From: Malania oleifera
Lineage: Eukaryota > Streptophyta > Magnoliopsida > Santalales > Ximeniaceae
DNA: 64,000 bases
NCBI RefSeq assembly: GCF_029873635.1
Contig: NC_080422.1
Coordinates: 9,517,764 to 9,581,763, forward strand
Direction of reading: 5' to 3'
This document shows, in pieces, positions 11,583-21,900 of the stretch (the first letter of the stretch is position 1; every line of letters starts with the position of its first letter). Under the pieces are notes generated by a model. It saw only the letters and a program-made list of their open reading frames with translations, was not told the DNA's origin and ran no database searches. The translations under genes were made by a program, and so were the position numbers.

Positions 11583-11910
11583 ATGGGGGTGTGCACTGTG
11601 CACTGCACACCATGACGGTGAAGAAATCTTCTCGGCAGCCGGCAGGTGATCGAGAAGTACTACTCTCGCATAGTCGCATGACCCTGGATTTCCATACCAA
11701 AACGAGATCGCCGACTTCTCCTGTTCTCCACCCACCTCATGAAACGGATCCAGAAGGCAGAAGGGTTCTGTGTTCTGTCCGTCGTGTCCGAGGCATCTCT
11801 CTCAAGCTCCAAGAAGAGGAGCGCAAGCGTCGCATGGAGCCATGGACTTCGTCCCAGAAATCTCCGCCATCCAGACCGACCAGAGGTGGATTCGGAGGTG
11901 GTTTCTCGCC
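11583..11910 (+). pseudogene. RPS17: Captured 40S ribosomal protein S17 gene fragment
   Basis: RPS17 is a small-subunit ribosomal protein of about 130-140 aa. Recognisable pieces in order: ATGGG..GTGTGC at the start (family MGRVR), TVKKSSRQ (about 11615-11640), VIEKYYSR (about 11647-11670), MTLDFHTKT (11678-11704), STHLMKRIQK (about 11728-11757), RGISLKLQEEERKRRM (about 11790-11838) and MDFVPEISAIQTDQ (11842-11883). The middle (family KK..EEVAIIPSKRLRN) is missing, small insertions and frame changes separate the pieces, and the C-terminus is replaced. It cannot make S17. It lies in a hAT element and is therefore a transposon-borne host gene copy. The motif order makes chance similarity very unlikely. 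Confidence 0.88.
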
Positions 11911-12203
11911 GACGACTGGCGATCCAACACGGCAACACCAACAGGCAACATCTATAATATATAATTATTTTTTATAAATTCGGTTTTCGATTTTTTCGGT
12001 TCGGTTTTGGTCCAAAATCGAAACCGAAATCGAAACCGAAATTTTTTGTATTTCAAAACCAAAACCGCAAACCGAAAAATCAAACCGAAATGTGTTTCGG
12101 TCCGGTTTTCTATTTTTCGGTAAATTTTGTACACCCCTATTATTTAACACTGCTTCCTTTTTGCAGGATCAATCCAAGGCCATCTAATTCCAGTGTACTG
12201 ACG

Positions 12204-14390
12204 ATGGGCGATCGTCACCAATCCAGTCGGGCGTGGACCGATTCGCATGCTGACGTCTTATATTGCCGAGGGGGCACATGGGTCGTACACGACAAGATAG
12301 GCACGGACCCCCGCATTGTTGATTGGATACAAAAGGCGAGCTTCTATGGGATATACCAGATTGGCCATATCCAGTTGGATTGGCATCTCGTGACCGCCTT
12401 GGTGGAGCGATGGAGGCTGGAGACACACACGTTCCACCTACCGCACGGGGAGGCGACTATCACCCTCCAAGATGTGGTGGTGTTGTTTGGGCTGCCGATT
12501 GATGGGAGGCCTGTCACTGGTCGTACTGCTGGACTAGTACAGGAGAGGGGCGCCGATCTGGGGGGAGCATTGTGTCGCATGTGCGAGAGATTGTTAGGGG
12601 TAGTGCCTCCCGAGGGTGAGATGGTTAGTGCCCACATCCGCATGTGGTTTCTTGAGGGTGAGATGTTTTGCCAGCTCCCGGCAGCTGCAGATGATCATAC
12701 AGTAGCGTGCCACACACGTGTCCACTTGCTGCAATTGATATGTGGGATGTTGTTCTGCAACCTCTTGGGGAGTTATGCGCACTTGATGTTCCTTCCACTC
12801 CTCACGGAGCGAGCAGAGATACACCAGTATAGTTGGGGCTCCGCAACATTAGCGTGGCTTTACTGGGTGATGTGCCGCGCTGTAGACGTGTCCCACTCAC
12901 ATATCGGAGGAGCACTCCGCTTATTACAGGTTTGGGCGTGGGAGAGATTCACGTCCTTAGCTCCTACGCACCTGGGTGTCCGGTGTCCTATTGAGGGACC
13001 ATGATGGTCGCCCGATTGACCCAGCCCCACTCGCATGAAGGTTAGTAACTTCATTCACAATGCATTCGTCGTATGAGTACTATGAATATTAATTCGTAGT
13101 ACGTACTAGTCGTCACACCTGTTCACTTACGTATTATTTTGTACAGGTGTAGGGATCGGTAGTTGGCGCCAAATGTTGCGCAATATACGCTGCCCTGGTA
13201 CAAGTTCGAGTTGGACATGCACTGGGAGCCTAAGGTATAGTCTCATTCAAGTGTATCCACCGTATTGCATATTTATCAGATATCCCTACACACCTCTTAC
13301 ATTTTGCATATGTTTACACGTAGTTCATATGGGCGCCCTTCACGGATGACATTTTAGCTGACCTACCGGCTGATTATGCAGTTGGGAGGGACCTCTGGGT
13401 AGCCCGAATGCCACTCATATATTTTCATATTATCGAGTGGCACCTCCTTGACCGAGTGATACGTTGGTTCGGCTTTTGGCAAGACATTCTAGACCGCTTT
13501 TCGACATAAGGGGTCGATGTATGTGGGGACGACCTACACGAGATTGATGGCCGCGGTCGAGGGAATACGGATTGGGCTGCCGAGCACGCGATGTACGTGA
13601 ATATGTGGGGGCATCAGCAGGAGTACATCATACAGGGAGTGGATCCGATGGGTTCAGAGGACCCATATTATACGTGGTATAGGTCCATCACACAACGCTT
13701 CATAGATAGGAATGCAACAGTCTACATGAGCCTCGTAAGAATACTCTAACGCATACCTAATTTTTTACTGTTTACGTTAGGTTGTCAATGTGGTAACCAC
13801 TTTTTTCGTATGCTACAGGTAGACATACTACACCAAGTCGACCTACTCTCTTCAGATCCCACTGTGAGCGATTTAGCAATAGCATGTTTGGACATTGTCT
13901 ACGAGGACAGGCGATGAATCCCTACACCACGCCAGGCCCCGACACCACGAGGAGGTCGAGCAGCTTTCTTCAGTTGTCCCTCGAGTCCGACCTTCTTGCC
14001 ACCCGTTGTACAGGTGAAGTACGTATTTGGTTTGTCCGCATCGTATGCCCCATCAACAGCCGACGATATTGTGGGCCTATCCAATAGGCAGGCAGACGCC
14101 CCGTCTGACTCTGCCACCACCTTGTTGATGTCATACCTGTTAGACGACCCTCTCAATGCGGAGGAGGTGGATGCACTCACGTTGCCACCTCAGACTCGTC
14201 TAGAGACTTCATACGACTTAGCTCCCTGTCTGCTTCACATGGAGATAGATGATCTAGTACCTATGGGTGAAGATGACAGACATGTAGCACATCAATGAGC
14301 CCGGACGCCAGACGTAGAGGAGCAGCTAGGAAAGGGCAGACGCAAACGATAGCCACCTCGACACCAGAGACAACCTCCTTGCGGCACCGA
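12204..14390 (+). pseudogene. Plant mobile domain (PMD, aminotransferase-like) gene of the MULE, decayed
   Basis: First exon 12204-about 13003: GTWVVHDKIGTDPRIVDWIQKASFYGIYQIGHIQLDWHL..ALVERWR-type sequence, followed by TFHLPHGEATITLQDV and VLFGLPIDGRPVTG, the hallmark of PMD proteins (relatives of MAIN/MAIL1 and of 'phosphatase 7 long form homolog' annotations). Later blocks: NVAQYTLPWYKFELDMHWEP (13174-13235), FIWAPFTDDILADLPADYAVGRDLW (13323-13400), FHIIEWHLLDRVIRWFGFWQDI (about 13424-13490), EYIIQGVDPMG..YTWYRSITQRFI (13621-13720) and a basic tail near 14300-14390. GT-AG introns appear near 13041-13146 and 13235-13322. Frameshifts and stops interrupt several exons, so it is a pseudogene. 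PMD genes are known cargo of some plant MULEs and LTR elements; the order transposase then PMD on one strand fits that. Host-gene origin is less likely. Confidence 0.82.
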
Positions 14391-14410
14391 GTAGGAGATC
14401 ATCGTCATAT

Positions 14411-14520
14411 TATTTCACTTGTACAACATGTATATGTTCATTCTTTCATTTGTACATCATGTATTTGTTCATTACTTCATTTGTACATCATGTATTTGTT
14501 CATTATTTCATTTGTATAGT
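14411..14520. repeat. ~31-bp tandem repeat
   Basis: Three and a half copies of a unit like TTCATTTGTACATCATGTAT, then degenerate traces to about 14660. It begins right after the basic tail of the PMD gene and is likely part of the MULE 3' region. Confidence 0.85.
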
Positions 14521-14774
14521 TCATCATATTATTTAAAGTGGCAAGCATCTATTTGTTCATTTTTTAACTTGTATAGATCGTTGTATTAATTCTTCTGTAC
14601 AACATCATGATGTCCATTATTTCATTTGCATAAATGATCCTTCTATTATTTCATTTGTGCAACATTATATTTTTTTTCTTTTGATCTAAAGCGCATCGTT
14701 GAATTATTTATGCATAATTTCAAATATTTATTCATTCTCCACAAGATGCATATGTGAATGAAATTTGGTTATGA

Positions 14775-15605
14775 TAGGTTGGATGTGTATGAAAGTGGTA
14801 AATGTAACGTTGTGAACATACAGGTATGCTTTGTGTAGGATAAATGTTTTATTTGAACAGGTGCATGGATGGATATGCTGAATGTTCCAAAGGGGACTCT
14901 GCCGAATTTTTTATAGTAATTTGATAGGTTGGATGAGTATGTAACTGGTGAATGTAATGTTGTGAAGATACTGGTATCAATTGTGTTTGATAAATGTTTT
15001 CTTTGAACAGGTGCGTGGATGGATATGCTAAATTTTTAAAGGGGATTCTGCCAAAAATTTTATAGTAATTTTATAGGTTGGATGTGTATGAAAGTGGTGA
15101 ATGTAACGTTGTGAACATACTGGAATGCCTTATGTAGGATAAATGTTTTCTTTGAACAGGTGCATGGATGGATATGCTAAATGTTCCAAAGGGGACTCTA
15201 CCGAATTTTTTATAGTAATTTGATAGGTTGGATGTGTATGTAACTGGTGAATGTAACGTTGTGAAGATACTGGTATCAACTGTGTTTGATAAATGTTTTC
15301 TTTGAATAAGTGCATGGATGGATATGCTAAATTTTTAAAGGGGACTCTGCCAAAATTTTTATAATAATTTGATAGGTTGGATGTGTATGAAAGTGGTGAA
15401 TGTAACGTTGTGAACATATTGGTATGCCTTGTGTAAGAGAAATGTTTTCTTTGAATAGGTGCATGAATGGATATGCTCAATTTTTAAAGGGGATTCTACC
15501 GAAATTTTTACAATAATTTGATAGGTTGGATGTGTATGAAAATGGTGAATGTAACGTTGTGAACATATTGGTATCAAGTGTGTTGGATAAATGTTTTCTT
15601 TCGAC
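14775..15605. repeat. 149/150-bp tandem array with alternating monomer types
   Basis: Six monomers start at 14775, 14925, 15074, 15224, 15373 and 15522 (TAGGTTGGATG). Odd copies carry GAAAGTGGT..GTGAACATA..GTATGC; the second and fourth carry GTAACTGGT..GTGAAGATA..GTATCAA; the last looks mixed. The array therefore grew as ~299-bp dimers. It follows the PMD gene and may be the MULE's subterminal region, or an unrelated satellite seed. Confidence 0.92.
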
Positions 15606-16490
15606 TTCCAATACTAAGATTACTATTATTCATATTATAGAATATTGAGTCAACAACAACTAAAGAACTCAATATAATAATCATACGTTATAAATATACA
15701 CTAACTCATTGGACATATACCATGGTTTATGTGAAAACAATTCATGCCTGCAAAGTAGGTCAAGAACTGCATACTTACCAAAAAAGAGAAAAGAAAATGA
15801 CGTCAAACTTCATGAATTGTGAATGAAAGTTGCTGCCAAATGAGCATAGCATATCAGTGGAACTACATACATGAAGGGTGACAATAATTAGAGGGCTAAA
15901 CTTTGTTCCTGAAATTTGAACCCTATATCCCCCCCCCCCTCCCCCCAAAACTAAACTCAACATGCATGCTTAAGCATGTACCAAACGAAGTCAAATTTCA
16001 AACCAGAAGACTATCTTTTTTTTAGCCAACATGGCTACACATATGAAACATTATTAAAAAAATTTATGATCACGTATCTATTTCAAATTAATCCTATGAA
16101 ATAGTGTAGGTAACAAGTGTAAAAAAATGACTTGGATAAACACAAACACCTCTATAATTTAATCTAGCTCAATGTTCAAAACCTAGTTGAACTGAGACTT
16201 GCTAACACCATCCCTAAATCAAACAGTTAAGTAACTAATCAGTGAAGATTATTCTAAGATAATTAAATAATGGATCGAAATGATATGGATGCTTGGTGTT
16301 ATCAATTATTAAAAGTCATATTTTAGTTTCCATTTAGGCGAATGATTCAAGCAAGAAAGAGGGATTTTTTTTGGGGGGGGGGGGTTGAACATGCTAGTAA
16401 GGCCAAAATATTATGTCATACACACATGGCGTACAAATCTAGAAGACCACATCAAATGAGAGATGTTGTTTTGTGACATGTGACAAATCT
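15606..16490. other. Intergenic spacer, no gene seen
   Basis: AT-rich with poly-C (15929-15945) and poly-G (16370-16383) runs. No coding signal and no repeat family recognised. Confidence 0.6.
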
Positions 16491-16597
16491 TGTTGCACCA
16501 AGTAGCGATATTACGTTAGAGTCATTTTGGAAATTATTTGCCCAAAAAAGGTATTATTTAATATATTTTATTAAAAAAAAGATAAACCGAGAAAAAG
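16490..16597. repeat. Repeat shared with 18100-18200, abutting the Alfin-like pseudogene
   Basis: CAAGTAGCGATATTACGTTAGAGTC..TATTATTTAATATA..AAACCG is matched at 18080-18205 by TACGAGATTACGTTAGAGTC..TATTATTTAATATA..TTAACCGG. The left copy ends exactly where homology to the Alfin-like 3' end stops. Confidence 0.7.
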
Positions 16598-17038
16598 ATG
16601 GGCATTTGTATTGCTTAATACTCTCAGCCTTAGCGGGGGTAATCTTCACACACTTTACATGGAACCACTTCTCACAATTGTTGCAACCAATCCAAAACTC
16701 ATCAGCATTGTAGTTTCCACCGCAGCTTCGACAAAGGGTTTCACTATGTTCATCTTCATTTCCCTCGTAACTTTCATCTACAAGTCTCGAGTTGCCTTTA
16801 ACTTGTCCATCATTAATCCCAAGTGCAGGTTCAGGAAGTGTAACTTCCTCTACCAAAAGAGTAACTTCCCAAGTTTTATTTGGTTGTACATACAGACACA
16901 AGTTCTCCTCCTCTGGATCACAGAGGTCATAAGTCAATCATCAACATCATATGTTAAGGCACAAACAAGGCAAACTCGGCTACCGTTGTAATCCTTGAAG
17001 ATCTCTTCTACAATTCGAGGACTGGAAGTCATTTCCAT
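16598..17038 (-). pseudogene. Alfin-like (AL) PHD-finger protein, processed-looking truncated pseudogene
   Basis: Alfin-like proteins are plant nuclear histone readers of about 250 aa whose PHD finger binds H3K4me2/3. From the ATG at 17036-17038: [29 protein letters not shown], then in a shifted frame LCDPEEENLCLY..WEV..LPEPALGIN, a jump over about 100 residues, an acidic linker, and the PHD finger CRSCGGNYNADEFWIGCNNCEKWFH..C (about 16615-16730 in genomic terms) ending at YKCPS. The last PHD residues and basic tail are lost. No introns separate parts that lie in different exons of the usual AL gene, which suggests a reverse-transcribed copy, though no poly(A) survives. A frameshift near 16940 and a WICC-to-WIGC change also mark it as dead. 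Confidence 0.85.
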
Positions 17039-17985
17039 GGCATACGAGATTAAAGTGATTCAATAGAACTTGAATTCAGACAGAATGCCGAAATCTTTTG
17101 GGCATATTCGATGAACAGAGAGCAGCTTGTCGAGGTCGCGACCATGGTCATAGGTCGAACTCTACCAAAGAGGTTTGGGAAAGATACCCTCCCCATAACA
17201 GTAACAACTCTACCATTTTTTTTGTGCAAAATGGTGGTGAAATGGCTTGCAAGAAGATTCCCTCCCCAATAGGTTGCTAAAGGAGCATTACAAAAGGCTT
17301 TCTTGTGCCTATTTGACTATCAAATCAACCCAAGTAATTGTCATTTACTGTAGAATTGAGTTTTCCTTCTTTGGATTGAGCTCGTTGATTTCCAGTACAT
17401 GGGTATGTTTTAATATTCATTTCAATGAAAAATTTGGTATTAAAAAAGAAAACTCATGCAAAAAATGATAACTTATTTTATACGATTAATAATTCAAAAA
17501 ACTCAAATGTTGATCATTTCTAAAATTATATTTTTAGGCATTATTTTGCTATACTTTTTTTTTCCTCAATTTTCTTGATATGAAATATGAATATTAAATT
17601 CTCTTATATTTCTTTTACTTTTTTTCTCCCCCATTCTTCATTTTCAAAATAGGACCTAAACTGAAGTTGCTGTTATCAATTAATTAATTTATCTAATTGA
17701 TTAACAATTTCAATAATAATTATTTTCAATTAATATTTAAATATTTCCTACTCAATAAGATTTCCCTATTTAATTAAATATAATTAGTGTATATTTATAT
17801 AGTGTATGACTGTTATATTAATTTATGATAAAAAATATTTTTAACTAAATTACGAAATGTAATTTATTATATGTGAAAATCTAAATTAATAAATGATTTT
17901 TTCCTCCAATAATTCAAAAAATAATCTAATTAATTATTATTATAATAAATAAATAATAAAGGGAAAAAAAATTTATCTTCTTGGT
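17039..17985. other. Spacer, no gene seen
   Basis: Non-coding. 17480-17960 is strongly AT-rich with ATTAATTA runs. Short open frames at 17098-17468 have no recognisable domain. Confidence 0.6.
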
Positions 17986-18205
17986 GCACAGAAAATCTCG
18001 CTACTCCAAGTAATGAGTTTTAAATGACAGCCCTAATCTGGAATAGACGTGTGGCAACAAAATCTCACTACTACAAGTAGCGAGATTTATATAAGGTCAT
18101 ACATGTGAAAAATCTCGTTACGAGATTACGTTAGAGTCTGAGAAATACTTTTCAAAATAGAATATTATTTAATATATATATTTTTTTTAAAAAGTTAACC
18201 GGCGA
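17986..18205. repeat. Hairpin-rich repeat with AATCTCGCTACT / AGTAGCGAGATT arms
   Basis: AAATCTCACTACTACAAGTAGCGAGATTT-type palindrome at about 18060-18088, a decayed one at 17991-18025 (AAATCTCGCTACTCCAAGTAATGAG), and a short one at 18110-18126 (AATCTCGTTACGAGATT). A related word is at 16500-16512. These look like units of a foldback or MITE-like repeat lying 300 bp upstream of the AAA ATPase promoter. Confidence 0.65.
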
Positions 18206-18420
18206 AAAAACTTAAGTATCAACCTCCAAAAAACAGCTTCTCTCTCTTTAAAAACTCAAAAGCCGAGGAGAGCTCTCAAAAGGCGGGAACCCACTCCACC
18301 ACCACTCTTTCTCCGCTCTTCGCCGTCGCTAACCACCGCTCGCCGTTCCAGTGTTTCGCGCAACGCCTCATCTTTCCGGCGAGTATTTTTCGCGTCCTGT
18401 GATCCACTTGTTTCGCTCTC

Positions 18421-18428
18421 TATATATA
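18421..18428 (+). promoter_or_regulatory. TATA box of the AAA ATPase gene
   Basis: TATATATA followed by AGGCCCG, 511 bp before the start codon. Transcription would start around 18450-18460, near the GA-rich run at 18475-18487. This is a pattern call without transcript evidence. Confidence 0.55.
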
Positions 18429-18627
18429 GGCCCGTAAAGCGCTCAAGTAGGATAACCAAACTAACACAAATTCCAGAGAGAGAGAGCGGTTGAGAACGTC
18501 GTGCGGATTGGAGATTTATCCGTTTGGTGTCGGAAGCAATTTACTAATCATTTCTTTCAAGTTTGTCTAAATTTTTCTTGTTTCTGTATGACCCTGTGAT
18601 TCAAAAATAGTTTCAGCGGCAGAAGAG

Positions 18628-18916
18628 GTACTGATTTTTTTTTTTGTTTTTTTGGTGTTAAATTTATGATTACGAACTTAACCAGGTTTTTTTTCGATGC
18701 GTCCTGTGTAAATTTCTTCGGTAATTCGAGAGTGCTTCATGAAGATTATGGCGATTACAGTTACCTTAGAGCAGTGATCGATCCGTGAAGTCGTTTACAG
18801 AAATTGAGCCTTTAGCCTTGAGGAGAGGGAGAAACATTACGGTCCTCTGTTTTTCAGTTTGCAGTGTCGTGATTGTTCGAAGTTTTAGTAACGAAAAGAT
18901 TTATTAGAATTTGCAG
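18628..18916 (+). other. Candidate 5'-UTR intron (contains upstream ORFs)
   Basis: Donor AGAG/GTACTG at 18628 and acceptor TTTGCAG/AGAG ending at 18916 bracket a T-rich stretch just before the ATG at 18932. Three upstream ORFs lie inside: 18666-18788 (40 codons), 18697-18711 and 18739-18777. A fourth, ATG ACC CTG TGA at 18588-18599, lies before it. Splicing would remove the three. Confidence 0.4.
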
Positions 18917-18931
18917 AGAGATTCGAAGGCG

Positions 18932-21900
18932 ATGGAGCAGAAACATGTTTTGATGTCGGCGTTGAGCGTGGGGATAGGAGTGGGATTGGGATTTGGATTG
19001 GCTTCGGGACAGACGATGAGCAGATGGACGGGCTCTGATTCCTCAAACGGCATCACTCTCCAAAAGATGGAGCAAGAGATGCTCAGACATGTGGTTGATG
19101 GAAGAGAAAGCAAGGTCACCTTCGACGAATTCCCTTATTACTTGAGGTGATCGCCGGTTCATTTTTCTTCTTATTTATATTTATATTAGTGTTAGTCAAC
19201 CTGTTTTAAATTTAATCCTTCTAAAATTATCAACTGCATATGAGTTTTGTTACGCGCGCAACTATTATTCTTCCGCACAATTTCTCACTATTCACCAAAT
19301 AGTCTCACAAGAAGTGGTTATGAGATTATACACACCAGTTTTGCTCTTTTTCGTTTGATGAGGAAATGAATACAGGATTATACCTTTTTGTTTCCTGAAC
19401 AAAGAATTGCGCACAGGCCATCCCCCAATAAACAAAGCAGTTGATGTTGAGAAAGTATTCAGGCGAGCGACCCCCTCATGCCCGGCCGCACCTGTGCCGA
19501 AACGCATGACACATGGCGCTAGACTCCTCTAAAAGAAAAACACTTGAAAGGAACGGTCTTGCATAAGATTTAGAACTTAATCTTATATTAATATTTTTGA
19601 GATTCAAGTCTCCTAGTTAAAATGGGAGGGTGCAAATCTTGGGGATTTCGATTTTTTATTGAGATAATACTTGATATTTTAGTGGAAAAGGATAGCGGGG
19701 TCGATCCATAAGAACTCGGATCTTTAAAAAGAATGGATGTAATAAAATAATGTGAAACTCACATTAGGATTTGCTTAATAAATGATAATTGTTGGTTGTA
19801 TTTAAGAGCATATATTTTAACCCTGGAGTTCAATGCTTACAAGCCCTAATTGGCTTCAGCTTTTACAGCTGACATCAACTTTTTTGTGTGTGTGGAGAAA
19901 ACTGCTTGTAATCATTTGGAATTCAAAAATCTAAAAACCTCCTAATTCCTCAGTTTGAATCTTTCCAAATTGGACACAATGATAATAATTTTTTTGGTCG
20001 AGTGTAACTTTGCGTTTAAAGTTTTGCTCCAGTATAAGTATATAACCTGAAATTATCTTTCCATTGGCAATGACAGTGAGCAAACACGGGCATTATTAAC
20101 AGGTGCCGCCTATGTCCACTTGAAGCATGCTGAGTTCTCTAAGCATGCACGTAACCTTTCTCCTGCAAGTCGGACTATTTTGCTCTCAGGACCTGCAGGT
20201 TGGCTATTTGGAATACTTGTTTTGAACTTGCTCAAATGTGAATATGCTTTGAATTTTCTTCTTAAAAGCTGGCCTAACAGCAATATTTCACTTTTTTGAA
20301 GAACTTTACCAGCAAATGCTTGCCAAGGCTCTAGCTCATTATTTCGAAGCCAAGTTGCTGCTGCTGGACGCAACTGACTTTTCATTGAAGGTGAGTGTGT
20401 GCCGTCAGCAATGTTCTTTTGTTTCTTCTGTTTAATGATGTTTGTGGTGGGTGGTTTCTACAGATTCAAAGCAAATATGGTGCTGCCAAAAAAGAAACTG
20501 TAAGCTTCCTTGTATTGTTCCGGCCTTCTGGGCACCATTTTTTTGTGTTGCTTCTAAATCTAGATTCAAAAAAAGTGTTATTCAGCTTAGTCCCTTAGCA
20601 TCTGAGAACCTGGATGGAGAAGTAAAATTTCTTCTAATACAATGGAGTGCAGTTTCTGTGTAATTGTATACTGTCAATTTACACCAATTACATGGTGCAT
20701 TCCATTGTGTCATGCTTTTTGTTGTGTGATGTGTTTACACTTAACAAACCAACTTCAAACTGTTTATCTCTTCCAACTTGGAATCTTGTTTTGTAGTCAT
20801 TCAAAAGGTCCATCTCAGAGGCAGCACTGAGTCGATTTTCTGGTTTACTGGGTTCACTTTCAGTCCTTCCACCGAAGGAGCAAGCCAAAGGTATATTAGA
20901 GAACTTCCCCTTTATTTGGTGAAGATTGAGTTTTAATGCTAGGAAGTGCCTTCTGAGTTATCTTGTGTGTGCGCTTCGCAAATTTGGTGTCGCTGTACAT
21001 GTTTATAATTCATTATGTAACAACATAACTTTGTCCAATGACACATGCTTTTGATGATCATGTATGGCAGCATTTTGTATTTGGGATCAATCTACTTTTG
21101 TTTTCTTATGAGCTTCGTTAAGTTTAAAGGTTGTCCTTTGCCAAAATTTTGCTATTTTCTCTATGATAATACTAGTACCAGCATATAAGGCTCCTCTTGT
21201 AAGACACGCAATTCATATGGGGCATAATATCTCTCTCCCACCTTGTAAGTTGCTGGTTTTTGCTTAGTTGTTTTCAAACTGGTAGAAACCATATTTAACC
21301 ATGGCTAAATACTTTCATACAAAGAAATTGTTAGAATGCCATATAAAATTATAATTTTCAGCTGGTTTGGGAATCATCGTTCGGTGAATATTGAATATTT
21401 GAGCATCACTCTTCTTTTGCAGAAAAATTAAGATCAAGTTGTTCAGCAATGCCATATCAATTTTTTGTTGTCTGAAGAATATGTAATTTGGTTCTATTCC
21501 CCACCACCCCCCCACCCCCCCAAAAAATGTGGTTGAGTTTTCTCTCATAGGCCATGTCGGTGTCTTTATACAAAATTTAAGTAGAGTTCAATTTTTTTTC
21601 CTTTTGTGCTTTGCCCCTGCAAATTTTGGTGAGTTTAAATCCTCACAAGTGGAAATTTGTTAAACTGTTTTGGGTAGGTGGGCTGCATTTTTATTGATGT
21701 TACTGGACTTGTGCAGGCACAATGATGCGGAGGCAAAGCAGTGGTGTTGATATTGCATCAAGGTATTGCGTAGATTACCTTTTTTCTTGGGTCATTTTTT
21801 GTTTTAATTTTCTTGGTCTTTGTATTTCAGGGGAGCAGAAGATTCTTGTAAGCCTCCCAGTTTACGCCGAAATGCCTCTGCCTCAGCTTATATTAGTAAT

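Larger units (their letters stand above)
11087..12147. mobile_element. Non-autonomous hAT element (Pack-hAT type) with 8-bp TSD
   Basis: Element 11095-12139 (1,045 bp) with perfect 12-bp terminal inverted repeats TAGGGGTGTACA / TGTACACCCCTA and flanking TSDs CTATTTAA (11087-11094) and TTATTTAA (12140-12147), 7 of 8 identical. An 8-bp TSD is the hAT signature. Subterminal arrays of CGGTTCGGTT words, in opposite orientation at the two ends, are likely transposase binding sites. It has no transposase of its own. Its core carries a ribosomal protein S17 gene fragment with promoter (separate entries). It sits between the two genes of the MULE. Confidence 0.92.

Noticed and set aside
11660-11941. 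93-aa open frame on the minus strand of the hAT element
   Set aside because: Antisense shadow of the captured RPS17 fragment.
14411-15605. CRISPR-like array
   Set aside because: Contiguous tandem monomers without unique spacers, in a plant nuclear setting.
18256-18459. 67-aa open frame upstream of the AAA ATPase
   Set aside because: Antisense to the promoter and leader; no domain and no splice support.
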